Source: Thermoanaerobaculia bacterium
GTDB taxonomy: Bacteria > Acidobacteriota > Thermoanaerobaculia > Multivoradales > J023
Direction of reading: 5' to 3'
Assembly (NCBI GenBank): GCA_030431255.1
Contig: JAUIJL010000032.1
Span: 1-64,000, forward strand
DNA length: 64,000 nucleotides
The notes below the pieces were generated by a model. That model did not search any database. It worked only from the letters and a program-made list of their open reading frames with translations, and was not told the origin of the DNA. This document shows positions 24,650-33,840 of this stretch, one piece after another. Each line of letters opens with the position of its first letter. Positions within the stretch are counted from its first letter, which is position 1. The translations under genes and the position numbers were made by a program.

Positions 24650-27414
24650 CGCAGGGCCACGGTGGGCTCGATCCGGGTCGCGCGTCTGGCCGGCAAATAG
24701 GCCGCCAGCGTAGAGGCGAGGGTCAGCACGAACGCGGCACCGAGCAGGATCGGAATCACTCCCCGCTGGGATTCATAGATCAGATGATCCGCCACCCTGG
24801 CGGCGCCGAGGGCGAGCAAGGAGCCGAGGAAAAGGGCCGCCAACGTGGTTCCGAGGTTTTCTCGAACCAGCTCTTTCAGGATTTCCGCCGGGGTGGCGCC
24901 GAGGGCCAATCTAAGGCCGATCTCCCGGGTCCGGCTGGTGACCATGAAGGCCTTGACACCGTAAACGCCGACCAGGGCCAAGAAGAGAGCCACGAGACCG
25001 AGCCCGGTGAAGATTCTGGCGACCGACGAAAACAACCAAAGGAAGACACTCTGATCGCGAAATTCCGAGTAGCTCTTGAGGGTCAAGAGGGGGAGGATCG
25101 GATCGAGCGCCCTCAGCTCCTTGCGCACGGTCTGCATGACCGCGGCTTCCGCAGTACCGCCGCCGCCCGCTGCTTCGTCGAGGCGAAGGTGGACGTGCAT
25201 ATTGGGGGCGAAATTCTGTCCGAAGGGCACATAGAGATGTGACGCCGGCTGTTGATCCGAAAGCTGGTGCCGAATCCCCGGAGCCATGCCGACGATTTCC
25301 AGGGGCGGCGGCGGCTCGGAGTCGGAGCCCACCAGCTGCACGAGCTTGCCGATCGGCGATTCTCCGGGCCACAGCTGCTCAGCCAACGGCTCGCTGATGA
25401 TCGCGATCGGGGTGCCGCCGTCTGAGATGGATTCGGAAGCGGTAAATCCTCGACCTTGCAGCATCTTGAGGCGCAGGGATTCGAAGTAATCGTCGGTGAC
25501 CACATAGAAATGGGAACGGACCGCAGACTCGTCGTCGTAAGCGCCGGCCGGGCGGACTCTGCGGGTTCGGGTCACGGAGCCGAATGGCACGATCGACGAG
25601 AGGGCGGCGGATTCCACGCTGGGGATGCCGCGCAAACGCTCCAAGACCGATCGATAGACCTCACGACCCCGGCTTTCGTCGTAACCCACCAGACTGGTGT
25701 CGAGCTCCACCAACACACTATCGCGCAGGCTGAAGCCGGGGTTGGCGTCGGCGGCAATCCAAGCACCACGCACGAATAGGCCGCCGGCGCACAACAACAT
25801 CATCGACAGCGCGATTTGGGCCAGCACCATCAAGTTGCGGGGCGACCAACGCCGGTTCTTACCGCCGCCGGACAGCCCCTGACCGGCGTTTTCTTTCAGC
25901 CCGCTGATGACGTTGGCGCCACTGAGCTTCCACGCGGGTCCCAGTCCCGAGAAGAGTGTTGCCATCAAACAGAAAACGAGGGTCGCCAGCAGCACCCGCC
26001 AATCCGGAGTCGCCTTCAGGGCGACATCCATGCCGAGAGGCAGCAAGTTGTTGATCGAGCCCAGGAGGATGCGGGTGCCGTAGAAGGCCATCACCAATCC
26101 CGCGGCGCCCCCCAATAGAGAAAGCACCAAGCCTTCACTGAGCATCTGCCGAACGAGCCTCAATCTGCCACCGCCCAGGGATAGGCGGATCGCCAGCTCG
26201 GTGCGCCGGCCGGCACCGCGGGCCAGGAACATATTGGCCAAATTCAGGCAAGCGATCAGCAGCACGACTCCAGCCATAGCCAAGAGCAACAGCACCGGAG
26301 CGAGCAGATAGCTTTCATTATCAGGAGCGTTCGAAACCGAGAGCCTGGGCAACGGAGAAGTGATGAAGGTTTGATCCTTTTGGGCCGCGTATTCGGATTC
26401 CAGGCGCCCGGCGATGGCCGCCAGCCGGGGGGCCGCGGACGCCTCGTCGAATTCCGCTGCTAATCGACCGAAGAGCATCAAGGCGTGGTTGTCGCGGTCC
26501 GTCAAGCCGGCGCCGTCCATGGGTCCTGTGAGCGAGTCGGCTATGGAGTAGAGACCCAGGGGTAGCCAGACCACCGGCGAGAACAGCGCGCTCGAGCCAC
26601 TGAATCCTTCCTTGGCCACCCCGACAACGGTCACGGTGCGGCCGTTCACGGTCAGATTCGAGCCGAGAATGTCCCTGTCACCGCCTCGGGCGATCCAATA
26701 GTCGTGACTGACCACCGCAACATCGGCGTGCGGGGCGGTCTCCTCCTCAACGGTGAAGGCGCGGCCGAGGGCCGGAGGTATACCGAAGGTGCGGAAGTAG
26801 TTGGCGGATACCAAACCCGCCATCACCCGTCGCGTGGTGTCTCCCTGCTTGAGGCCGACCGTGGAGATTTCGTAGGCGGCCAGCTCCTCGAAGAAGTCGT
26901 TTTGCTGCCGCAGGTCGACATAAGTCGGGTAGGAAAAAGACCGGTAGCGGTCCGGTCTTTCCAAGCTTTGGCTGTAGACCCCCACCAGCTTGTCGGGATC
27001 CTCGATTTGGATCGGCCGCATCACCACCATGTTGACCAGGCTGAAGATGGTCGAGCCGGCGCCGATCCCCAAAGCCAGCACCAACACGGCGACGGCAGTG
27101 AAGCCCGGGCTGCGCATCAAAGAGCGCCAGGCATATCTGATATCTCGAAAAAATTCGCTGAACATGATCTGTCTCCTGAGTTGGGCCTCATGTCGGCGAC
27201 CCAGAGCTTTGAGGGAGCGCTGGGTCTCCTTCAGGTCGCCGAACTCGCCATGGGTGATTTGCTCAGCTTCTTCTCGGGAGCAGCCGCTTTCCAGCAGCTC
27301 CTCGATCCGGCAATCGAAATGAAACTGCAGCTCCTCGTCCACTTGGCGGTGGACTTCACGGACGCTGCGCCAGGGAAATCTAAAGTGTCGCGGAATGCCG
27401 CGGAGTCTGGACAT
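24640..27414 (-). CDS. ADOP-family ABC permease (MacB/FtsX type) 1
   Basis: A 924-residue permease with the acidobacterial duplicated orphan permease plan. An N-terminal cytoplasmic region (about 1-90: VDEELQFHFDCRIEELLESG) is followed by a first membrane helix (about 105), a MacB-like periplasmic domain, three helices (FtsX half 1, about 375-475), a second periplasmic domain and three C-terminal helices (about 800-915). It has no ATPase of its own and none is adjacent, hence orphan. These proteins are thought to export or extract membrane components, but the substrate is unknown. It is directly downstream of padR (10-base gap) and should be repressed by PadR through the two operators at 27803-27855. 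Confidence 0.88.
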   Translation of the reverse strand: MSRLRGIPRHFRFPWRSVREVHRQVDEELQFHFDCRIEELLESGCSREEAEQITHGEFGDLKETQRSLKALGRRHEAQLRRQIMFSEFFRDIRYAWRSLMRSPGFTAVAVLVLALGIGAGSTIFSLVNMVVMRPIQIEDPDKLVGVYSQSLERPDRYRSFSYPTYVDLRQQNDFFEELAAYEISTVGLKQGDTTRRVMAGLVSANYFRTFGIPPALGRAFTVEEETAPHADVAVVSHDYWIARGGDRDILGSNLTVNGRTVTVVGVAKEGFSGSSALFSPVVWLPLGLYSIADSLTGPMDGAGLTDRDNHALMLFGRLAAEFDEASAAPRLAAIAGRLESEYAAQKDQTFITSPLPRLSVSNAPDNESYLLAPVLLLLAMAGVVLLIACLNLANMFLARGAGRRTELAIRLSLGGGRLRLVRQMLSEGLVLSLLGGAAGLVMAFYGTRILLGSINNLLPLGMDVALKATPDWRVLLATLVFCLMATLFSGLGPAWKLSGANVISGLKENAGQGLSGGGKNRRWSPRNLMVLAQIALSMMLLCAGGLFVRGAWIAADANPGFSLRDSVLVELDTSLVGYDESRGREVYRSVLERLRGIPSVESAALSSIVPFGSVTRTRRVRPAGAYDDESAVRSHFYVVTDDYFESLRLKMLQGRGFTASESISDGGTPIAIISEPLAEQLWPGESPIGKLVQLVGSDSEPPPPLEIVGMAPGIRHQLSDQQPASHLYVPFGQNFAPNMHVHLRLDEAAGGGGTAEAAVMQTVRKELRALDPILPLLTLKSYSEFRDQSVFLWLFSSVARIFTGLGLVALFLALVGVYGVKAFMVTSRTREIGLRLALGATPAEILKELVRENLGTTLAALFLGSLLALGAARVADHLIYESQRGVIPILLGAAFVLTLASTLAAYLPARRATRIEPTVALRQN

Positions 27415-27424
27415 ATCGGCGGGG

Positions 27425-27763
27425 TCAGGCGGTTCCGAGAACCCGGAAAACGGCTTCGGCGTAGCTTCGCCATTGACCCGTCTCGTCCACCAGCCGGCGG
27501 CGACCCAGGGGCGTGATTTCGTAAAACTTCGCCCGTCGATTGTTCTCCGACTGACCCCACTCGCTCTGGATCGAGCCCTTGCGCTCCAGGCGATGGAGGG
27601 CTTGATAAAGAGCCGCGTCTTCGAGGCCCAAAGTCCCTTCGGACCGCTCCCGCAGCCACTTGGAAATCCCGTAGCCGTGGCTCGGAGCCGACGAAAGCGC
27701 CTTAAGAATCAGCAGATCGACCGTGCCTTGCAGCAGCCGGGAGGAACGTTTGCGTTCGGTCAT
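27425..27763 (-). CDS. PadR-family transcription repressor
   Basis: A 112-residue winged-helix protein: LLQGTVDLLILKAL, HGYGISKWLRE, LEDAALYQALHRLERKG and the wing NRRAKFYEITPLGRRRL are the PadR signature. The start at 27763 is set by GGAGC 5 bases upstream; an in-frame start further upstream (27844) would run through the operator region and is rejected. It lies 10 bases before the ADOP permease and is the usual partner of that family. A matched pair of inverted repeats upstream indicates autoregulation. Confidence 0.9.
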   Translation of the reverse strand: MTERKRSSRLLQGTVDLLILKALSSAPSHGYGISKWLRERSEGTLGLEDAALYQALHRLERKGSIQSEWGQSENNRRAKFYEITPLGRRRLVDETGQWRSYAEAVFRVLGTA

Positions 27764-27802
27764 ACAAGCTCCGATCGGGCGAAATTTGGATCGTCCTACA
27801 GT

Positions 27803-27855
27803 CCCCACACTTGGTGAGGGGAGTGATCGTAGCACATCCCTCACATGATGAGGGG
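27803..27855. promoter_or_regulatory. Two PadR-type operators
   Basis: Site A (27803-27821) is CCCCACACTTGGTGAGGGG and site B (27838-27855) is CCCTCACATGATGAGGGG. They agree at 15 of 18 aligned bases, are both inverted repeats, and are 16 bases apart. They lie 40-92 bases before the padR start codon, where a repressor would cover the promoter. Two sites suggest cooperative binding of PadR dimers. Confidence 0.75.
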
Positions 27856-27887
27856 AGGAAATTCGGAGTCGTGAGCAGACGCCGCTC

Positions 27888-29294
27888 TCAGGCCGAAGGC
27901 AAGTCGAATTCGATCGTCAGACCCGTGGGGGAGCTGTGGTGAGCTGCGATCTTTCCGCCGTGGGCTTGGACCGCTTTTTGGGCCACCATCAAACCCAGGC
28001 CCACGTTGCCGGAGCCGAGGGCGCGGGATCGGTCGGCCCGAAAGAAGGGCTCGAAGAGTCGGTCGAGGTCCTCGTCGCTCACTCCCGGCCCCTGGTCGGT
28101 GACCTCAAGTCTGACCCGATCGCCGTCGATCCGTGCTTTGACGGTTACCGGTCCGGGTGCGTACCGCTGGGCGTTGGCCAGCAGATTGTGGAAGATTTTC
28201 GACGTTGAGGTCCGGTCCGCGCGGACCCGAAGCCCGTCGGGGTCGGCCTCCAAGGTCAAGGTCGATCCGGCTTGGTCGTGACCTAGGTGTGTGGCTTGGG
28301 GATCGATCTCACCGGTCAGCCCCCATTGTTCCTGGGCCAGCTCCAGCGGATCCAGGTCCTCGGGCCGGAGCTCGGCGGCCCCCAGCTCGTAACGGCTGGC
28401 GTGGAGCAGCTCGTTGACCAAGGCGTCGAGGAAGTCGATCTCCGTATCCACTTGATCGAGCCGGGAGGTCTGGTGGGAGCTTTGCCGCATCAGCTCGAGG
28501 TTGAGCTTGATCCGGGTCATGGGGGATCGCAGCTCGTGGGAGACTGCTGCCAGTAGCTCTTTCTGACCGCGGACCATGCCCTGGATACGATCCGCCATGT
28601 GGTTGAAGCTGCGGCCCATGGCGGCGACCTCATCCCGTCCGCTGACCTGGATTCGATGATCCAAATCGCCCTCGGCGATGCGGTCCATGGATCGGCTGAG
28701 GCGGCGCAAGGGCCAAGCGAGGTAGAGGGCCAGGCCGAGCACGCCGAGCAGAGAAAAGCAGGCGATGGCCATCAGGCCTCGGCGGAAGGCTTCGTGAATC
28801 ATCTCAGCGTGGGCGGGTCCCCGCATGATCAAAAAGCTAGTGGCTTCAAGAGAGTCCGCGTCCAAGGAGCCGGCTTCAAGCAAGCCCGAGCGGATCGGAA
28901 TCCAAAGCTCGCCGGCCGGCACCTGGGCTACATAACAGCTGCGATCCCGGATTTGGACGGTGCCGGTGTGATATTCCGGGTGCCAGGGGTGCCTGCGGAG
29001 GTCTGAGGTCACCGGTGGCGGCCCGGGTAGGATGGCGAGGGAGAAGCCGAGCCGCTGTTGCTCGGCATGTAGGAAGCGCCTGATCTCGGGGCTGTCGAGG
29101 GCATGACCCGCTTTGAGGAGGCGCTCCAAGTCCTCAGCTAAAAAGACGCCTTCCATGGCCCGAAGCCGGCCCAGCTCGTCGATCAAGTCGTGGCCGGCGA
29201 CGCGCATGAACAGCACCAGGATGCCCGCCAGCACCGTCGATAAGAGCAGGGCGAAGAGCACCGAGATCTTGGCGGTCAGCCACAGGCGTTTCAT
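27888..29294 (-). CDS. Sensor histidine kinase
   Basis: A 468-residue membrane kinase. Two membrane segments (about residues 7-28 and 165-185) flank a periplasmic sensor domain of about 140 residues. HAMP follows (about 186-240, WPLRRLSRSMDRIAEGDL), then HisKA with phospho-His in AAVSHELRSPMTRIK (about 251) and HATPase_c with FHNLLANAQRYAP and DQGPGVSDED. It phosphorylates the response regulator encoded just upstream, with which it shares an ATGA overlap. The presence of a Spy/CpxP-like gene next door points to envelope or metal stress. It lacks extra receiver or PAS domains. Confidence 0.9.
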   Translation of the reverse strand: MKRLWLTAKISVLFALLLSTVLAGILVLFMRVAGHDLIDELGRLRAMEGVFLAEDLERLLKAGHALDSPEIRRFLHAEQQRLGFSLAILPGPPPVTSDLRRHPWHPEYHTGTVQIRDRSCYVAQVPAGELWIPIRSGLLEAGSLDADSLEATSFLIMRGPAHAEMIHEAFRRGLMAIACFSLLGVLGLALYLAWPLRRLSRSMDRIAEGDLDHRIQVSGRDEVAAMGRSFNHMADRIQGMVRGQKELLAAVSHELRSPMTRIKLNLELMRQSSHQTSRLDQVDTEIDFLDALVNELLHASRYELGAAELRPEDLDPLELAQEQWGLTGEIDPQATHLGHDQAGSTLTLEADPDGLRVRADRTSTSKIFHNLLANAQRYAPGPVTVKARIDGDRVRLEVTDQGPGVSDEDLDRLFEPFFRADRSRALGSGNVGLGLMVAQKAVQAHGGKIAAHHSSPTGLTIEFDLPSA

Positions 29295-29983
29295 GGGGAA
29301 TCGGGACGGCAGAGCATATATCCCACTCCGCGAACGGTCTTGAGCCTGCTGGGTTGTTTGGGGTCGGCCTCGATTTTTTGCCGGATCCGGCTGACGTGCA
29401 CGTCCACGGATCGGGAATAAGAAGCCCAGCCCGGTCCGTGAAGATGTTGAAGGATTTGATCTCGGCTGAGCACCCGTCCGGCGCGTTCCGCTAGCACCAG
29501 GAGCAAATCGAGCTCGACGCTAGTCAGCTCGATTTCCGTCTCTCCGAGCAGAGCTCGGCGTGACGGCTTATGAATTCTTAGGTCGTCGACCTCTACCCAC
29601 GGTTGGGCTTCGTCGCGCGGAGCCCCGGTGCGTCTCAAGATGGCACGGATGCGGGCTAAGAGCTCCCGGGGATTGAAGGGTTTCGGCAGATAGTCGTCGG
29701 CCCCCATCTCGAGACCCACGATGCGATCGGCGTCGTCACCGCGGGCGGTGAGCATCAGGATCGGAATCCGGCTTTGGCCCCGCAGGCGCCGGCAGACTTC
29801 GAGACCGTCCATTTCCGGCAACATCAAGTCGAGAATCACTAGATCCGGACGATCCCGAAAGGCCGCGGCGAGGCCCGTGGCACCGTCGAAGGCCGCTTGC
29901 ACGTGGAAACCCTGGGGAGACAAATATTCGTCCACCAGCTCCACCAATTTGCGGTCGTCGTCGATCACCAACAGCCTCGCCAT
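29291..29983 (-). CDS. OmpR-family response regulator
   Basis: A 230-residue response regulator. The receiver has the acidic pair in VIDDD, the phospho-Asp in LVILDLMLPEMDG and the Lys in LPKPFNPREL. The winged-helix domain shows VELDLLLVLAERAG and SVDVHVSRIRQKIE with GVGYML at the end. It should bind DNA upstream of the Spy/CpxP-like gene and its own operon. I chose ATG 29983; a GTG at 30001 in frame is a possible alternative. It lies 39 bases after the Spy/CpxP-like gene and its stop overlaps the start of the kinase. Confidence 0.9.
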   Translation of the reverse strand: MARLLVIDDDRKLVELVDEYLSPQGFHVQAAFDGATGLAAAFRDRPDLVILDLMLPEMDGLEVCRRLRGQSRIPILMLTARGDDADRIVGLEMGADDYLPKPFNPRELLARIRAILRRTGAPRDEAQPWVEVDDLRIHKPSRRALLGETEIELTSVELDLLLVLAERAGRVLSRDQILQHLHGPGWASYSRSVDVHVSRIRQKIEADPKQPSRLKTVRGVGYMLCRPDSP

Positions 29984-30021
29984 AGCAGCATCATAGGCCA
30001 CAGCCTGATCGGCTCCAACCT

Positions 30022-30636
30022 CTAGTGATGACCCGAGCCGTGATGACCTGAGCCCTGATGCCCCGAGCCGTTGTGACCTGAGCCCTGATGACTGGAGCCG
30101 TCGTGACCGTGGGCCTTGCGGTGATGGTCGGCATGGGCTCGGGCGTCCTTCAGGTGGTCCAGCAGCAGAGCTCTTTGGTCGGCGTCGAGGCTGTTGAGCA
30201 GCCCCACCAAGGGATCGGCCACCGAATAGGCTTGCTCACGGATTTTTTCGATGTGCTGGTCGATGGTCTGACGCACCTCGGCGGGGTCCATATATCCACC
30301 GTTTTCCAGGCGTCCGATCAGAGCCTGCAAGTGCTGCTCGTGGGCCTGGCCGGCCCCATGCATATGGTGCATAAACGCGTTGTGAACGGATTCCAGCTGC
30401 TGATTTTGAGCGTCGTTCAGCTCAAGATCTTGGATCAGCTGGTGGATGGCGTCGCGGGCGCTGTGATCGATGTGCAAAAAGCCGAAAGGACCGTGGCCGG
30501 GCCCACCGGCGAGGGCGACTCCGGCCCAAAGCAATAGGCTCAGAGTGGCCGTCAGGCCGAGAGCGCCGACCATCTGCCGTGAGATATCTCGTTTCGAAGG
30601 CTTGCCCGCTTCTGTTCTGGAGGATTCTTGTTCCAT
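30022..30636 (-). CDS. Spy/CpxP-like periplasmic protein with a His-rich tail
   Basis: A 204-residue exported protein. An N-terminal signal anchor (about 26-44) precedes a helical domain with two LTxxQ-like motifs: LELNDAQNQQL and LDADQRALLLDHL. The tail from about residue 165 is a run of His-Gly-Ser repeats (SGHHGSGHH), about 14 His in 40 residues, which should bind metal such as copper, nickel or zinc. Spy/CpxP proteins chaperone misfolded envelope proteins and tune a two-component sensor. The gene is the first of three with a response regulator and kinase, so it probably feeds back on the sensor. The tail DNA is an 18-bp in-frame repeat (about 30025-30090), likely variable in length. Confidence 0.8.
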   Translation of the reverse strand: MEQESSRTEAGKPSKRDISRQMVGALGLTATLSLLLWAGVALAGGPGHGPFGFLHIDHSARDAIHQLIQDLELNDAQNQQLESVHNAFMHHMHGAGQAHEQHLQALIGRLENGGYMDPAEVRQTIDQHIEKIREQAYSVADPLVGLLNSLDADQRALLLDHLKDARAHADHHRKAHGHDGSSHQGSGHNGSGHQGSGHHGSGHH

Positions 30637-30801
30637 GGATTGCTCCTCATGGTTTGGATCCGGCCGGTGTGGCCGGGCTCGAAGAGCATGGCAACGGAAC
30701 TTTGCATCTTAATGATGGAGATGTTGCGCGGGATGAAGCTTTGTTTCGAAATATTTCACCGCCTACCTACGGCGGCGTAAGGTGACAAGGCCGGCCGGTC
30801 G

Positions 30802-31215
30802 TCAGGTCTGAGGCTCCGTAGTGACAGACAGCTGGAAGCCATCGGGATCCACGAGTGCGAAGTCGCGCGCCCCCCAGGGTTGATCTTTGGGCTCTTGGGC
30901 GAGCTCGACACCCCTGGATTGGATCGCTTCCGCCAATTGGTCGAGCTCTTGTCGGGTGGTGCAGTAAAGCCGAAAGCCGCTGCCTTTCTCCCGGTCGCTG
31001 CCTTTGGCGAAATCGTCTTGGCTCAACAGGAGCTGAACCGCGCCGGCCCGCAACACCGCGCCTGAAATCTTGCCGTCCTGCCGATGCTCCTCGGCCACGA
31101 AGAAACCCAGCCTGTCTCGGTAGAAGCTGAGGCTCTCTTCAATATCGTTGACCGTCAAGGCAGGCATGATCGCGCTGAGTCTCAGATTCTCGGGCTGCTT
31201 TCGCCGCTCTCTCAT
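30802..31215 (-). CDS. VOC-superfamily (glyoxalase/bleomycin-resistance-like) protein
   Basis: A 137-residue protein with one vicinal-oxygen-chelate fold: PALTVNDIEESLSFYRDRLGF, VQLLLSQDD, GVELAQEPKDQPWGARDFAL and VDPDGFQLSV. The His and Glu metal ligands of enzymatic members are not obvious in the first half, so it may bind a ligand rather than catalyse. It may start at 31215 (GGGAGCT upstream). It is a lone minus-strand gene between the two-component system and the divergent second ADOP permease. I cannot assign a substrate. Confidence 0.82.
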   Translation of the reverse strand: MRERRKQPENLRLSAIMPALTVNDIEESLSFYRDRLGFFVAEEHRQDGKISGAVLRAGAVQLLLSQDDFAKGSDREKGSGFRLYCTTRQELDQLAEAIQSRGVELAQEPKDQPWGARDFALVDPDGFQLSVTTEPQT

Positions 31216-31383
31216 GGTGTCGAGCTCCCTTTAGTTCGATGGTCCATCATCCGTTTTTACCAGAATCCCGCGATTAGGCAAACCGGCTCCGCACCTTCAT
31301 CTCAGGATCGGGCTAGAACCGGGCGCCTTTGTTTGCGTACTTCTAGGCATCGTAGATCCAACTCCGGCATCGAGGAGATCCAG

Positions 31384-33840
31384 ATGAGTCAGTGGATTGG
31401 GGAAGTCCGCCTAGCGATTCGCAGCTTGGTCAAGACGCCGTCTTTCACGATCGCATCGGTGTTGGCCCTTTGCCTGGCGATCGGTGCCAACACCGCGGTC
31501 TACAGTGTGATCTACGCGCTACAGAGCTTTCCGGTACCCGTGCCGGAGCCCGATCGCATCGCCTTTTTATTCCAGGAAAACGCCGAGCAACGGGTCCAAC
31601 AAGGGGGCATCTCGATCGATGATTTCCTCGACTACCGAGAGCAGCTCTCATCCTTCGAGTCCCTAACCCTCGCGGCCCCTCGGCCCTTCAGCTTTGAAGG
31701 GCCCGGGGAGCCGGTGCGGGTCCAAGGGGTCATGGTGACGCCCGAGTTTTTCGACACAGTGGGGGTGCATCCGTTCATCGGGCGTGGTTTGACCGCCGGC
31801 GCAGGTGAAGCAGACGCCGCGCGGGAGCTGGTCATCAGCCATGCTTTTTGGCGACAGTCTTTCGCCGGTCGACAGGATGCGGTCGGTGAGACCGTGCGCT
31901 TGGACGGTCGAACCCACACCGTGGTGGGAGTCGCTCCGGAAGGTTTCTTTTTCATCAATCCTCAGACCGCCTTGTGGACCGCCTTGGATCCGGCCCGGGG
32001 GGACGCACCGCGCGATCAGAGAGCGCAAGTGGCGTTCGGGCGGCTGGGGAATCAGGTCGATTCCACCCAAGCCACCGCCGAGGCGGTTGCCGTCGCCGAC
32101 CGGCTGGCTGCCGAGTATTCCGACACCAACCGTGGGTGGACCGCGAGGGTGCTGACCCTGAAGGAAAACCTGCGCCAGGGCACCCGTTTGGTGCGCGTGC
32201 TCTTCTATTCCTCGATCAGCTTCGTGTTGTTGATCGCCTGTGTGAATGTAGCCAATCTATTGTTGGCACGGGCTTTAACCCAAGAGCGGGAGCTGGCGGT
32301 GCGGGCCGCCTTGGGGGCCTCGCGGGCTGGGCTGCTGCGCCATCAGCTGACCGAGAGCTTGGTGCTGGCGCTGTTCTCGGGCCTCCTCGGCGTGGGATTG
32401 GGAGCGATCGGCATTGACGTGCTGAGGACTTGGATCGCACCGGATCCCAACGTGGGCTTCATCGCCCAATGGATTCGTCTCGACGGGTGGGTAACTTTTC
32501 ACGCCTTTGCGGTCGCGGCGATTTCCGGTCTGTTGTTCGGCTCCACTCCGGCACTGCAGGCGCTCTCCAAGCTCGATTTGGGATCCATGCTGAAGGAAGG
32601 TGGGCGATCCGGAGACGACCGCCGTCGACGCCTCTTGAGGGCCGGTCTCGTGGCCGGGGAGGTGACCCTAGCCCTGGCCCTGTTGATTACCGCGGCGACC
32701 CTGATTCGGGCTTTCCAGAGCATTTACGACGCCGATCCCGGATTCAAAACCGATCATTTGCTGACCCTGCAACTGGTGCTGCCGGACACGGAATACCCGG
32801 ACGCCGAAGGGCGTGAGCGCTTTTGGCATCAAGCTCGAAATCGAATCCAAGCGCTGCCCGGGGTGGAGTCGGTGGCCACCTCGACGGTCCTGCCATTGAC
32901 CCAATTTCCAGGACCTGGCAATGCTCGTGCAGAGGTCGAAGGTCGAGCGGACGGGACCGAAGACCGGGCCCCGAATGTGTCCCGCATCGTGGTCAGCGAG
33001 GGATATCTGGAAACCATGGGCATCGAGCTGCGCCAGGGACGTTCCTTCGAAACCTCGGATCGGACGGGGGGCAGCCCGGTGGCCGTGGTCAACGAGACCT
33101 TTGTCGAGCGCTTCCTCGGCGGTAAGCCGGCGGTCGGCGCTTCCCTACGGCTGTTGTCCGCCACCGACGACGAGCCCGGGCCTTGGTTGCGGGTGGTGGG
33201 AGTGGTTGCGGATCATGCCAGCCACGCCCATTCCTTGCGTCGGCCGAGCGATCCGGCGTTGGTCTTTCTGCCCGAGCGGCAGCAGGCCGAAGCGACGGCC
33301 ACGATGTTGGTCCGAACCCAGGTGCCGCCCATGGAGCTGGCGATGGCCGCCCGGGCCGCGATCTGGGAGGTCGATCCCCGGCTGCCCATCGATCCGGTTC
33401 AGTCGTTGGAGCAAGCCGTCGCCCAAATCGATACCCAGAATACGTTCTTCCTTCGCATCCTGAGCGGTTTGGCCTTGGTGGCCTTGGTGCTGGCGGCGGT
33501 GGGGATCTACGGCATCGTTTCCTATTCTGTAAGCCAACGGACGCGGGAGATCGGTATTCGTGCGGCCCTCGGAGCACGTCCGGCCACCACGGCCCTGTGG
33601 ATCAGCAGCCAAGCCGCTTGGTTGACGGCTATCGGCTTGTTGGCCGGCAGCGGCATCGCCTGGATGCTGGTCCGTTTCATGGCCAGTCAATTGGACGGCA
33701 TCGGCCAATCCAAGGCAGGCGGACCGGGCACCTTTTTCTTGGTCGCGGGCCTATTTCTTTTCGTGGCGGTGGCCTCCAGTGCTTGGCCGGCGCTCCGTGC
33801 CGCGCGAATTCATCCCATGGAGGCCCTCCGGGACGACTAG
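31384..33840 (+). CDS. ADOP-family ABC permease (MacB/FtsX type) 2
   Basis: An 818-residue permease. A short cytoplasmic start (MSQWIGEVRLAIRSL) leads directly to the first membrane helix, then a MacB-like periplasmic domain, three helices (about 380-480), a second periplasmic domain and three C-terminal helices (about 690-800) with FtsX motifs ALVALVLAAVGIYGIVSYSV and REIGIRAALGARP. Unlike permease 1 it lacks the roughly 90-residue N-terminal region and has no PadR neighbour, so it is regulated differently. The start at 31384 has GAGGAG 6 bases upstream. It converges with the YeiH-like gene, overlapping its stop codon by 4 bases. Confidence 0.87.
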   Translation: MSQWIGEVRLAIRSLVKTPSFTIASVLALCLAIGANTAVYSVIYALQSFPVPVPEPDRIAFLFQENAEQRVQQGGISIDDFLDYREQLSSFESLTLAAPRPFSFEGPGEPVRVQGVMVTPEFFDTVGVHPFIGRGLTAGAGEADAARELVISHAFWRQSFAGRQDAVGETVRLDGRTHTVVGVAPEGFFFINPQTALWTALDPARGDAPRDQRAQVAFGRLGNQVDSTQATAEAVAVADRLAAEYSDTNRGWTARVLTLKENLRQGTRLVRVLFYSSISFVLLIACVNVANLLLARALTQERELAVRAALGASRAGLLRHQLTESLVLALFSGLLGVGLGAIGIDVLRTWIAPDPNVGFIAQWIRLDGWVTFHAFAVAAISGLLFGSTPALQALSKLDLGSMLKEGGRSGDDRRRRLLRAGLVAGEVTLALALLITAATLIRAFQSIYDADPGFKTDHLLTLQLVLPDTEYPDAEGRERFWHQARNRIQALPGVESVATSTVLPLTQFPGPGNARAEVEGRADGTEDRAPNVSRIVVSEGYLETMGIELRQGRSFETSDRTGGSPVAVVNETFVERFLGGKPAVGASLRLLSATDDEPGPWLRVVGVVADHASHAHSLRRPSDPALVFLPERQQAEATATMLVRTQVPPMELAMAARAAIWEVDPRLPIDPVQSLEQAVAQIDTQNTFFLRILSGLALVALVLAAVGIYGIVSYSVSQRTREIGIRAALGARPATTALWISSQAAWLTAIGLLAGSGIAWMLVRFMASQLDGIGQSKAGGPGTFFLVAGLFLFVAVASSAWPALRAARIHPMEALRDD

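Noticed and set aside
30759-30775. Terminator after the VOC gene (CCGCC / GGCGG)
   Set aside because: The stem is only 5 bp and no T-run follows on either strand.
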